IMG/VR virus record: IMGVR_UViG_3300046787_000408
Coordinates: 235,984 to 299,983 of that record
DNA length: 64,000 nucleotides
From: a virus
Reading direction: 5' to 3' (one strand)
A model generated the notes under the pieces. It searched no databases. It was not told the DNA's origin and saw nothing but the letters and a program-made list of their open reading frames with translations. The position numbers and the translations under genes are program-made. Positions within the stretch are counted from its first letter, which is position 1. Each line of letters opens with the position of its first letter. Positions 50,917 through 57,297 of the stretch are shown piece by piece.

Positions 50917-51537
50917 ATGAAAAAACTACTATTCATTACCGCGTTGTTGGCATCTGCAGTCAACGCACAAACTATCGATAACTGGACTGCATCTGGCGCT
51001 CCAGTAAAAAACAGCACCAACTTGTGCTGGCGCGATGCTAACTGGACTCCGGCTACTGCCCATCCTGATTGCGACGGAGCACTCAAGCCTGCACCGGTCA
51101 AGGCAGTTGCACCTGTTGCAGTACCAGTAACTGTAACTCCAGCAACACCAGCACCTAGGGCGGCTGAAGCTCCCAGGCCCTTGGTAATCAAACACTCGTA
51201 TGCCGCTGACGCATTCTTTGACTTTGATCGTGCTGTGATCCGACCAGAAGGCAAGGCCAAGTTGGACGCCTTGGTTGCACAGATCAGCAAGATCACTTTG
51301 GAAGTCGTGATTGCTGTGGGACACACTGACAGCGTTGGTACAGATGCTTACAATCAAAAGCTAGGCGATCGTAGAGCACAAGCAGTCAAGGCCTACTTGA
51401 TCAGCCGAGGTGTTGAGCGCAATCGTGTGTACACTGAAAGCCGTGGCGAGAAGCAACCTGTAGCAGACAACAAGACTTCTGTGGGCAGGGCCAAGAATCG
51501 CAGGGTGGAAATTGAAGTAATTGGTACTACCAAATAA
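50917..51537 (+). CDS. OmpA-like outer membrane/peptidoglycan-binding protein
   Basis: A 206-residue exported protein. Signal peptide about 1-18 (KKLLFITALLASAVNAQ). LCWRDANWTP near 36 is typical of betaproteobacterial OmpA-type proteins. A Pro/Ala/Val linker follows, then an OmpA C-terminal domain from about 95 with FFDFDRAVIRPEGKAKLD and GHTDSVGTDAYNQKLGDRRA, which binds meso-diaminopimelate in peptidoglycan. There is no beta-barrel, so it is periplasmic. It looks acquired from the host lineage. GAAAGGA ribosome site; own terminator. Confidence 0.85.
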   Translation: MKKLLFITALLASAVNAQTIDNWTASGAPVKNSTNLCWRDANWTPATAHPDCDGALKPAPVKAVAPVAVPVTVTPATPAPRAAEAPRPLVIKHSYAADAFFDFDRAVIRPEGKAKLDALVAQISKITLEVVIAVGHTDSVGTDAYNQKLGDRRAQAVKAYLISRGVERNRVYTESRGEKQPVADNKTSVGRAKNRRVEIEVIGTTK

Positions 51538-51548
51538 CACTAACAAAA

Positions 51549-51570
51549 GCGCCCAAGGGCGCTTTTGTTT
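51549..51570 (+). terminator. intrinsic terminator
   Basis: GCGCCC-AA-GGGCGC stem, extended by AAAA/TTTT, then TTTTGTTT. Ends the OmpA-like gene. Confidence 0.85.
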
Positions 51571-51596
51571 TGGGCAAAGTCTCAAACTTTCGTGTC

Positions 51597-51622
51597 AAAC
51601 ATGTGCGCACACGCACATGTTT
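51597..51622. promoter_or_regulatory. 11-bp inverted repeat, operator-like
   Basis: AAACATGTGCG (51597-51607), CACA, CGCACATGTTT (51612-51622). It covers the expected -35 position of a TATAAT at 51639-51644 ahead of the next gene, so a repressor or activator site is likely. Confidence 0.55.
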
Positions 51623-51692
51623 TGTTAGATAACCACTGTATAATAGCAACATAAACAATCAGTTTATAAATCATTTTTAAAAGGAAAAAATA

Positions 51693-52592
51693 ATGACTAC
51701 AACAATCACCATCAAAGACAAAGCAGTAAACACCACATACCAAAACGTTACTGGATTAACAGGCGGCGCAGGCGTTGATGCAGTATTTGATGTAACCAAA
51801 ACCAACGGAACATATTCTGTTGTGCTCGACAGCTTGGCAGCAAGTGCTGGTACAGGCTATGTGGCTGGCGACACAATCACTCTTGCTGGCACAGCCCTGG
51901 GTGGTACAGTTGCCAACAACTTGATCGTTACAGTTGCCACAGTTGGTGCCGCAGGTAAAATTGCCACATTTGGTGTGGTAGGTACAGGTCGTGTTGGCGA
52001 CGGTACAGTTGACGTTGCGGTTGATGTTACTGGTACCGAAGGCGTTGACACCTACACATTTGGGGGCTCCAGCACAGAATTCACTGTGACCAAGGCCGCA
52101 GACAAGATCACAGCAGCCAGCACCCTGGCTACCAATGTTTCATACACTCTTGAAGATCACGAGCGTGTGGTGTTCACAGACAAGGCCATTGCTTATGATG
52201 CTGACGGTCGTGCAGGTGATGTATATGCATTGTTAGCTGCCGCTTTGGGCACAGCAGATGTTACTGATGCGTATACTGGAATTGGTATCCATCTTGCTGA
52301 CGCTGGTTGGACCAACAAGCAATTGGCAGAAGCCTTGTTGGCCACAGACACTTACAAAACTGATGCTGGCGGCGTAAGCACAGAAACTTTCATCAAGCAC
52401 GTTTACAAAAACGTCACAGGTACTGACGCTACATTAGCTGATGTTACCGAACTTACCAATTGGATGAACGGTAACCAGTACAGCCAAGCTGATGTGTTGG
52501 TGATTGCTAGCGAGTTGGCCAGCTTTGAAACTGCTATTGGCTTGACTGGTCTTGCCACTACAGGCATTGACTACACGCCATTTGTTGCCTAA
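51693..52592 (+). CDS. S-layer/adhesin-like protein with DUF4214-like C-terminus
   Basis: A 299-residue acidic, Thr/Gly/Val-rich protein without Lys-rich signal peptide. Residues about 40-100 (AGDTITLAGTALGG) resemble repeat modules of phage and S-layer surface proteins. The C-terminal 130 residues (VYALLAAALGTADVTDAYTG, then FIKHVYKNVTGTDAT) resemble DUF4214 domains of type I-secreted proteins. AAAGGAA precedes the ATG. It could be a virion decoration or a secreted surface protein. Confidence 0.6.
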   Translation: MTTTITIKDKAVNTTYQNVTGLTGGAGVDAVFDVTKTNGTYSVVLDSLAASAGTGYVAGDTITLAGTALGGTVANNLIVTVATVGAAGKIATFGVVGTGRVGDGTVDVAVDVTGTEGVDTYTFGGSSTEFTVTKAADKITAASTLATNVSYTLEDHERVVFTDKAIAYDADGRAGDVYALLAAALGTADVTDAYTGIGIHLADAGWTNKQLAEALLATDTYKTDAGGVSTETFIKHVYKNVTGTDATLADVTELTNWMNGNQYSQADVLVIASELASFETAIGLTGLATTGIDYTPFVA

Positions 52593-52602
52593 ATTGACAA
52601 AA

Positions 52603-52646
52603 AGAGCAACAAAATATTTGACTTTTGTTGCTCTGTCATATATACT
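52603..52646 (+). promoter_or_regulatory. terminator hairpin with a promoter embedded
   Basis: AGAGCAACAAAA (52603-52614) pairs with TTTTGTTGCTCT (52623-52634), a strong stem after the preceding gene. The same bases supply a promoter: TTGACT at 52618-52623, 17-bp spacer, TATACT at 52641-52646. The predicted start is about 52652, at an ATG. Confidence 0.6.
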
Positions 52647-52651
52647 ACACT

Positions 52652-52750
52652 ATGATGACAGCAATCGCAATCACGTTTAAAAACATACCTGCCAATTATG
52701 AGCAGGCCTATGAGCGCGATTGTATCTCGGGGCTTTGTCGTTGTAGTTAA
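52652..52750 (+). CDS. 32-residue leaderless ORF
   Basis: MMTAIAITFKNIPANYEQAY start, ending GLCRCS. The ATG falls where transcription from the TATACT at 52641 should begin, and a strong terminator follows, so this is a self-contained micro-gene. Three Cys at the C-terminus. Function unknown; it may instead be a regulatory RNA. Confidence 0.4.
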   Translation: MMTAIAITFKNIPANYEQAYERDCISGLCRCS

Positions 52751-52774
52751 CAAAAGTACTACATTCTACAAAGA

Positions 52775-52796
52775 CCCGCACATGATGCGGGTTTTT
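52775..52796 (+). terminator. intrinsic terminator
   Basis: CCCGCA-CATGA-TGCGGG stem followed by TTTTT. Ends the micro-gene at 52652. Confidence 0.85.
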
Positions 52797-52904
52797 CTTT
52801 ATGTACTAGACCAATAATTGAAAGAGTGTTACAATAGAAACAAGTTAGAGATACAGCGAAGTTTGCAAAGACCCTACAGTGATGCGGGGCTTTTGCAAAA
52901 CAAG

Positions 52905-52933
52905 TTGACCAGTATTGCACATCGTGTTATACT
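52905..52933 (+). promoter_or_regulatory. sigma70-type promoter in RNA island
   Basis: TTGACC at 52905-52910, 17-bp spacer, TATACT at 52928-52933. Confidence 0.65.
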
Positions 52934-53000
52934 AGAGGCTAGTTAGGAAGAACAACAACTGCTCCGGAAACGGTAGCACTGCTAGAAGACACAGAAGCAG

Positions 53001-53029
53001 TTGACAAATATTCCCAACAGTGTTATAAT
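53001..53029 (+). promoter_or_regulatory. sigma70-type promoter in RNA island
   Basis: TTGACA at 53001-53006, 17-bp spacer, TATAAT at 53024-53029. Followed by GCAAC/GTTGC hairpin near 53039-53061. Confidence 0.75.
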
Positions 53030-53174
53030 AAACACTTAGCAACAAACGATCGAGTAGTTGCGTAGAATTCCTTAAAAATTTACATGTATGATTACCCGGC
53101 AAGACAACACTTGACACGATTTTGATGTTCGGTGATAACAGTCCGTAATGCTGTGAAGCAAAACGTAGCCGGGG

Positions 53175-53292
53175 ATCATATAAAAATGCACATTAGTTAG
53201 AAAGTCCAGCTAAGTTGAGCGTCCCCTGTAAAACGGGGAAAGAGCTAGAATTGCAGGTTAGTATTGCTTTTGTGTGTTTTTATATGATTTTT
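53175..53292 (+). ncRNA. structured RNA closed by long inverted repeat
   Basis: ATCATATAAAAATGCACA (53175-53192) pairs with the segment 53271-53288 with two mismatches, followed by TTTT. Inside is CCCC-TGTAAAAC-GGGG. This looks like a small structured RNA with its own terminator; class unknown. Confidence 0.5.
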
Positions 53293-53295
53293 GAT

Positions 53296-53371
53296 GCACT
53301 ACTTGCCTGAGCGAAAAACTCGTGGTAAACTACAAGAGACAGAGGGTTCGAATCCCTGGGACTGGTAGTGT
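53296..53371 (+). other. tRNA-like element without CCA
   Basis: GCACTAC (53296-53302) pairs with GTAGTGT (53365-53371), and an AGGG-TTCGAAT-CCCT T arm is present. Extra bases lie between T arm and acceptor strand, no normal anticodon arm is visible and CCA is absent. Degenerate tRNA or a tRNA mimic. Confidence 0.35.
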
Positions 53372-53380
53372 GTCTTTTAT

Positions 53381-53455
53381 ACTGGGTTCGTCTATCGGTT
53401 AGGACATCAGGTTTTCAACCTGAGAAGACGGGTTCGACTCCCGTACCCAGTACCA
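53381..53455 (+). tRNA. tRNA-Glu (TTC)
   Basis: Acceptor ACTGGGT/ACCCAGT, stem TCAGG/CCTGA, loop TTTTCAA, anticodon TTC, encoded CCA. Confidence 0.9.
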
Positions 53456-53519
53456 AGTTTATGAGTTCGTCTAGAAACCGGTAAATTGTAGTTTAGTCTA
53501 CAAGCTCGTAATTGATCAT

Positions 53520-53594
53520 GGTGCGTTCATATAATGGTCATTATCCTGGATTGTCTATCCAGAGACGGGAGTTCGATTCTCCCACGCATCGCCA
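53520..53594 (+). tRNA. tRNA-Asp (GTC)
   Basis: Acceptor GGTGCGT/ACGCATC, stem CTGGA/TCCAG, loop TTGTCTA, anticodon GTC, G discriminator and CCA. Confidence 0.9.
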
Positions 53595-53601
53595 AGTTAC
53601 T

Positions 53602-53690
53602 GGATCTTGTTCCCCATTGCCGGCTGTAACCCGGTAGGCATTGTCAAGTGGGGTGGTTGCCAAGTAGTTCGATTCTATCAAGATCCACCA
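53602..53690 (+). other. D-armless tRNA-Tyr-like element (GTA)
   Basis: Acceptor GGATCTT/AAGATCC with A and CCA, T arm AGTAG-TTCGATT-CTATC (one mismatch), anticodon arm GCCGG-CTGTAAC-CCGGT giving GTA, and a type II variable arm closed by GGCA/TGCC. Only 10 nt separate acceptor and anticodon stems, so no D arm can form. Unusual for bacteria or phages. Confidence 0.5.
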
Positions 53691-53766
53691 GTTTTATAGG
53701 AGAGTCGCTGCGAAGCGAATTCTTAAACGACCCGTAGAACTCCCGGGCGTCCTGTAGTTAGTATAT

Positions 53767-53851
53767 GGAGAATCCGCCGCAATGGTGTGGCAGGGGACTG
53801 TAAATCCTCCGACTTAGGTCATGACTGGTTCGATCCCAGTATTCTCCACCA
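53767..53851 (+). tRNA. tRNA-Tyr (GTA)
   Basis: Acceptor GGAGAAT/ATTCTCC, loop CTGTAAA, anticodon GTA, long variable arm, CCA. Canonical type II tRNA. Confidence 0.9.
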
Positions 53852-53857
53852 ATTTTT

Positions 53858-53997
53858 GTGGTAAGTTTGGTTGACAGGCTATTTGACTGTATGCGTAGCA
53901 GGATTGCAAACCCGAGGGGCATATGGCGATGGGAAGTGATATCACCCGTTTGTAAAAACAGATAGCTAGGCAGGTTCGAATCCTGTTTACTACACCA
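53858..53997 (+). other. oversized tRNA-like element, 140 nt
   Basis: GTGGTAA (53858-53864) pairs with TTACTAC (53987-53993), T arm GCAGG-TTCGAAT-CCTGT, then A-CCA. The 105-nt middle is about twice the normal length and contains a GTGATATCAC palindrome and GATTGCAAACC, a Cys-like anticodon stretch with poor pairing. Possible intervening sequence or pseudogene. Confidence 0.4.
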
Positions 53998-54004
53998 AGT
54001 TTAT

Positions 54005-54081
54005 GTCTGGGTCTGACATGGTGTTTCTGATGCGATTGATCACGCAAAGGAGAATGTGGCTCGATACCACGCCCGGCGCCA
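54005..54081 (+). other. tRNA-like element with 8-nt anticodon loop
   Basis: CCA-ended. T arm TGTGG-CTCGATA-CCACG. The acceptor stem pairs only with a bulged T. The best anticodon stem (TGCG/CGCA) leaves an 8-nt loop ATTGATCA. Either degenerate or a frame-altering tRNA form; Ile GAT is the nearest reading. Confidence 0.35.
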
Positions 54082-54284
54082 AATACTAAGGCAATAACAA
54101 GTACTAGAGTAGATGGAAACCGACCCATGCGAGACTGCGTGGGCTTCACACTTAGAATGTGACGATGCGAAAGTAAGTCGGTCCAGTAGGGTAAGGAAAA
54201 GTGTTGCTGGCGGAAAAAGCTGCTACCAGACAGAAGTTAAGCGGGCCTAGGCTGACAGTTTAACGCCGTGTACTCTGGAACTAA
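54082..54284 (+). ncRNA. structured spacer RNA
   Basis: No coding frame. CCGAC/GTCGG (near 54120 and 54178) encloses CCCATGC/GCGTGGG and TCACA-CTTAGAA-TGTGA hairpins. Consistent with a structured RNA of unknown class within the island. Confidence 0.4.
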
Positions 54285-54286
54285 TT

Positions 54287-54335
54287 TATGCTCTATTAGC
54301 TCAATTGGGAGAGGAAAGTAGAGCACGGACTAAAT
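54287..54335 (+). pseudogene. tRNA 5' half interrupted by the HNH gene
   Basis: GCTCTATTAGCTCAATTGGG and later TAGAGCACGGAC read as acceptor strand, D arm (with about 10 extra bases in the loop) and start of an anticodon stem. No 3' half follows before the HNH ORF. I read it as a tRNA destroyed by insertion. Confidence 0.4.
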
Positions 54336-54354
54336 ATAGTAGAGGTCTACTATG
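54336..54354 (+). promoter_or_regulatory. hairpin over the HNH gene start
   Basis: ATAGTAGA-GG-TCTACTAT (54336-54353) is a perfect 8-bp stem that contains the AGAGG ribosome site and the ATG at 54352. Sequestration of the start is a known way phages limit homing endonuclease expression. Confidence 0.55.
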
Positions 54355-54741
54355 TTAAAAATTTTTAAATGTCTTTACTGTCAAAAAGAAAATCCGTGCA
54401 AAAAGAATCACATGCACAAGTACTGCAATAATATGTGTCAGAGATTGCACAGCATTACCGAAGCGATGAATGGTGATTCTCCCACTAAAGGAGTTGCACA
54501 AAACTATATGCGGAAATTTGTTGAATACAAATGTGTACATTGTGGAATAGGTTCTGAGTACAACGATAAACCTATAACATTGCAAATTGATCATATTAAT
54601 GGAGTTCGGACTGATCACAGAAAAGTAAATCTGCGATGGTTATGCCCGAATTGTCATTCCCAAACTGAGACTTGGGGATATAAGAATGTTTCAGATGAAG
54701 GTAAACGCAAAATACAACTTGCGTTAAACGGTAAGAAATAG
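54352..54741 (+). CDS. HNH homing endonuclease-like protein
   Basis: A 129-residue protein with two Cys pairs (CLYC near 7, CVHC near 62), then LQIDHINGVRTDHRKVNLRW near 78-97 and CPNCHSQT near 99, the HNH core with zinc Cys. Such small HNH proteins are free-standing homing nucleases of phages. It lies between a tRNA 5' fragment and an intact tRNA-Asp, and its TAG stop overlaps the first base of that tRNA. Base composition is more AT-rich than the surrounding genes, in keeping with transfer. Confidence 0.85.
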   Translation: MLKIFKCLYCQKENPCKKNHMHKYCNNMCQRLHSITEAMNGDSPTKGVAQNYMRKFVEYKCVHCGIGSEYNDKPITLQIDHINGVRTDHRKVNLRWLCPNCHSQTETWGYKNVSDEGKRKIQLALNGKK

Positions 54742-54815
54742 GTCTCAAAGTGTTCATGGACGCACACAACACTGTCACTGTTGAAGAAGGGGATCGTTAC
54801 CCCTTGAGACCGCCA
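54741..54815 (+). tRNA. tRNA-Asp (GTC), second copy
   Basis: Acceptor GGTCTCA/TGAGACC, stem CAACA/TGTTG, loop CTGTCAC, anticodon GTC, T arm AGGGG-ATCGTTA-CCCCT, G-CCA. Begins on the last base of the HNH stop codon. Confidence 0.8.
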
Positions 54816-54822
54816 AGTTAAT

Positions 54823-54900
54823 GGGCGATGACTGTTGTAAAGGATAACAGGCGGCAGTAACTCTGCCGTGACAGTGGTTCGATTCCACTATCGTCCACCA
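54823..54900 (+). tRNA. tRNA-Val-like (AAC)
   Basis: Acceptor GGGCGAT/ATCGTCC, D stem CTGTT/AACAG, anticodon stem CGGCA/TGCCG, loop GTAACTC giving AAC, T arm AGTGG-TTCGATT-CCACT, CCA. All arms are good, yet A34 in a Val tRNA is rare in bacteria. Confidence 0.65.
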
Positions 54901-54907
54901 TGAATAT

Positions 54908-55016
54908 GGGTTGTCAAGGAAGGTCACATGCACGGTGAGTAGCCGTAGGAGCATTATCGAGTGTGCGCCACCGCACTCTTGGTCAGACATGGGTTCAAGT
55001 CCCATACAATCCACCA
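54908..55016 (+). other. oversized tRNA-like element, 109 nt
   Basis: Acceptor GGGTTGT/ACAATCC with A-CCA, T arm ATGGG-TTCAAGT-CCCAT. The 74-nt middle has GAGTG...CACTC and CGG...CCG hairpins but no standard D plus anticodon arrangement. Identity cannot be assigned. Confidence 0.4.
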
Positions 55017-55035
55017 AGTTTTGTTGTAGTGTTAG

Positions 55036-55117
55036 CAAGTGAAGTCACGCTAGCGAGGTTTCTTCGAAGGACCGAGTCAGTAGAAGGTTGCGGGTTCGAT
55101 GCCCGACTGGTCGCTTG
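55036..55117 (+). other. tRNA-Arg-like element (TCG) without CCA
   Basis: Acceptor CAAGTGA/TCGCTTG, anticodon stem GGTTT/GGACC, loop CTTCGAA giving TCG, T arm CGGG-TTCGATG-CCCG. The D region is a CGCTAGCG palindrome, extra bases sit between T arm and acceptor, and no CCA is encoded. Confidence 0.4.
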
Positions 55118-55251
55118 AGTGGGACTGGTATACATGATGGCGTATCAACTGGATGAATCTCAAGTAACGTACCGAGTCCTAGCCCGGGCTATATGCAAAT
55201 AGGTGAATGGTGTCAATAACGATGGTGACACTACTGCAACAAATTCAACAT

Positions 55252-55326
55252 GTCGCATTAGACTTCTGGTGAGGTCATCACCCTTTCAAGGTGACCAGAC
55301 GGGATCGTAACCCGTATGCGACTCCA
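55252..55326 (+). tRNA. tRNA-Glu (TTC), second copy
   Basis: Acceptor GTCGCAT/ATGCGAC, stem TCACC/GGTGA, loop CTTTCAA, anticodon TTC, T arm ACGGG-ATCGTAA-CCCGT, T discriminator, CCA. Confidence 0.85.
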
Positions 55327-55331
55327 TTGAT

Positions 55332-55410
55332 AAACACACTTACAGATCCGCCCGAGTAGTAAGGGAGACAGCGACTAACCGTTGAAGGACTGTTTAAAAG
55401 TGTGTTTTTC
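55332..55410 (+). ncRNA. small RNA closed by AAACACACTT/AAGTGTGTTT
   Basis: A 10-bp closing stem (55332-55341 with 55398-55407) ends in TTTTT and encloses about 55 nt without a coding frame. Could be a terminator-tailed small RNA. Confidence 0.4.
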
Positions 55411-55421
55411 AATGGAACAAT

Positions 55422-55513
55422 GCCCCTATAGTTTAATGGTAAAACGGCGGATTTATATCCCGTAAGCAACAGATAATTGGTTCATCTGGGTTCAATTCCC
55501 GGTGGGGGTACCA
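55422..55513 (+). tRNA. type II tRNA with TAT anticodon
   Basis: Acceptor GCCCCTA/TGGGGGT, D stem GTTT/AAAC, loop TTTATAT giving TAT (Ile AUA), long variable arm with CAAC...TTG, T arm CTGGG-TTCAATT-CCCGG, CCA. Long variable arms normally mark Leu, Ser or Tyr, so charging identity is uncertain. Confidence 0.65.
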
Positions 55514-55720
55514 AAAAGTTAAGCTGGCCTGCCTGCGTCTAAAACTCAATGACGATGGGCCCAACTACCAGGGACTCCAGTTGATCCACTGCCTCTGGGG
55601 ATTAAGTTGCCATGACTGCTAGTCACAGTCGAACCATGTTGGTGGAAGGAAGGGAGTGCAGTGATGTATTCCGTACCTTTAAACGCAGGGTAGTAGGCGG
55701 ATCAGTTTATCCAATTTGTG

Positions 55721-55749
55721 TTGACAAGCAATGTTGTTTGTCATACAAT
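55721..55749 (+). promoter_or_regulatory. sigma70-type promoter in RNA island
   Basis: TTGACA at 55721-55726, 17-bp spacer, TACAAT at 55744-55749. Confidence 0.7.
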
Positions 55750-55784
55750 AGATACTTAGACAGTAACAAAAGTCTTTAAACACA

Positions 55785-55876
55785 TGCACATCAAGGCGCC
55801 GTACACGCCGATGATATGTGGTATTCAGCACTGCCACTGGCAGTGTGAGGCAGGTTCGAATCCTGTATAGTGTGCA
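55785..55876 (+). other. tRNA-like element with type II arm, no CCA
   Basis: TGCACAT/GTGTGCA acceptor-like stem, D-like GGCG/CGCC, a perfect CACTGCC-ACT-GGCAGTG arm, and T arm GCAGG-TTCGAAT-CCTGT followed by three extra bases. No clear anticodon arm and no CCA. Confidence 0.35.
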
Positions 55877-55903
55877 GTTGTTTACAGATTTGGTAAAATT
55901 AGT

Positions 55904-55932
55904 TGTTGACAAGTTCAACAATTGATGTTACA
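55904..55932 (+). promoter_or_regulatory. promoter of the large structured RNA
   Basis: TTGACA, 17-bp spacer AGTTCAACAATTGATGT, TACAAT ending near 55932. Directly precedes the ornate RNA. Confidence 0.7.
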
Positions 55933-55939
55933 ATAAGAT

Positions 55940-56850
55940 TCCGGGGCAGTTTAATGTCCTACTAGGTAGCTTGCTATCTAGTGAAGAATAAGCTGAGTGA
56001 TCAGCCCAAAGGAGGTATGCCTACATAACTCCGCCAGCAATGGTTCGTTTAGACAAGCCTGCTCAGACTCGCGAGAGTCCCTTTACTGATAAGACCGGTG
56101 GAGGTAACAATGACGCTGGATGTTGTGGAAAGAACGTTTGCTTACCGGCCCGCAAGGGTAACCGGAGCAGATGGAAAGTAACAGGTGGTGCTGACTTCAC
56201 AACTAAACCAGTCCAGTTAATTGGTATGAGAAAGGGTAGTGTATTTGTCCGAGGTGTTGCAACCAAGGGCTCGTATGCAGTTTGAGTGGTTGGTGGATTG
56301 GCAGCAATGTCAAGACGCAGATCGCAAAAGACGACTGAGTAGTTCGCAAGACGAAAGGTACGTGGTGTGTTGTATTGTGTATTCCAAAAGAGTATGCAGC
56401 AACTGAGTCAGCACATCGCAGTAGGTTGTTATAAGCTAATGGTAAGCTAACTCCCTGTTAAGGAGTCGACTGCGGGTTCAACTCCCGCTAACGATTAAAA
56501 TGCAAAGACTGACTCGGTCGTATGTGAAAAGCATCTAATACTTGAGGCGCAAGCTAATCAAGTCAGACGTAACTCGCAAGGTGAAATCTGTTTATGCTGG
56601 AAGTTTCGTAAGGTGTTAGCGCACTTGAATGGCTCGCAAGGTCAACGGGATAGATGGCGTAGAATAGCATACGGCGACAAGACTACTGCCTGTCTTTAAA
56701 AACGGCGATGCTGATAGCAGACATGGATACCTGGCAACAGGGCTGTGTGGAAGTCGAGAGAAAGCTGGCTCGCAAGGCTGGTAATAATGCTCGAGGTGCT
56801 ATTGGGAGAGATGTATTCTCAGTCCTCCACTATTCTAAAACACATTACAT
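55940..56850 (+). ncRNA. large ornate structured RNA, GOLLD-like candidate
   Basis: About 0.9 kb with its own promoter and no convincing coding frame. It is full of short hairpins: CTAGGTAG-CTTG-CTATCTAG near 55960, ACTC-GCGA-GAGT near 56068, CCC-GCAA-GGG near 56151, and repeated CTCGCAAG GNRA loops near 56575, 56634 and 56770. A tRNA-Asn sits inside at 56425. Size, phage setting, tRNA neighbourhood and embedded tRNA recall GOLLD RNA (lake- and Lactobacillales-derived), but I cannot confirm the family without a covariance search. Ends are approximate. Confidence 0.6.
56425..56495 (+). tRNA. tRNA-Asn (GTT) embedded in large RNA
   Basis: Acceptor GTTGTTA/TAACGAT (two wobble pairs), D stem AGCT/AGCT, stem ACTCC/GGAGT, loop CTGTTAA giving GTT, T arm GCGGG-TTCAACT-CCCGC. 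No CCA encoded. It must be excised from, or function within, the surrounding transcript. Confidence 0.8.
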
Positions 56851-56933
56851 GCACAATGGGTAGACATGGTAGTATTGCTTGTGATACAGCAGTATAACGC
56901 TGTGGTAGTGTATTTCAGAATGGTAAATAATTG

Positions 56934-57007
56934 CGCGGGTAGGGTGGTCACCACACCGGTCTCATAAGCCAGGTGCATCGGCAGTTCAAATCTGTCACCC
57001 GCATCCA
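56934..57007 (+). tRNA. initiator-type tRNA-fMet (CAT)
   Basis: Acceptor CGCGGGT/ACCCGCA leaves a C1-A72 mismatch, the hallmark of bacterial initiator tRNA, with loop CTCATAA and T loop TTCAAAT. The anticodon stem CCGGT/GCCAG has one mismatch and lacks the three G-C pairs of classical initiators. T discriminator, CCA. Confidence 0.65.
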
Positions 57008-57062
57008 AATTCGTAGTTTTTCAGCATGTGGTATAAATACAACACTGAAAAACATTTAGTGG

Positions 57063-57091
57063 TTGACAACAATCACTAAGTAAAGTATAAT
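57063..57091 (+). promoter_or_regulatory. promoter of micro-gene
   Basis: TTGACA at 57063-57068, 17-bp spacer, TATAAT at 57086-57091. Confidence 0.75.
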
Positions 57092-57139
57092 TAACACTTG
57101 AACAGCAACAAAGCTGTTTGAGTAACCCAAGGAAACAAA

Positions 57140-57271
57140 ATGACTTCTATTACTTGTTCACTGTTAACCAAACAAATGCTCCAGGCGACACAAACCTGGT
57201 CGCACGCCTTTGGTCGCGTGAATAGTATTCCGGGAGTCTCAGGGTCTTGTGAAGGTGGTGGTTACGCATAA
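57140..57271 (+). CDS. 43-residue ORF with own promoter and terminator
   Basis: MTSITCSLLTKQMLQATQTW start, ending CEGGGYA. AAGGAAAC lies 5-6 bp before the ATG, a promoter is upstream and a strong terminator downstream, so this is a discrete expressed unit. Small, slightly polar, two Cys. The RNA also contains CAGGCGACACAAACCTGG-type pairing, so it could be a leader or RNA gene instead. Confidence 0.5.
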   Translation: MTSITCSLLTKQMLQATQTWSHAFGRVNSIPGVSGSCEGGGYA

Positions 57272-57297
57272 TAGCAGTAACTAACAAACTCAAAAGA

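Noticed and set aside
53858-53997. Group I intron inside the 140-nt tRNA-like element
   Set aside because: The extra sequence is only about 65 nt, far too small for a group I intron core.
56040-56285. 81-codon open frame in the RNA island
   Set aside because: It lies inside the ornate RNA, has no ribosome site, and its sequence is explained by GNRA hairpins and pairing.
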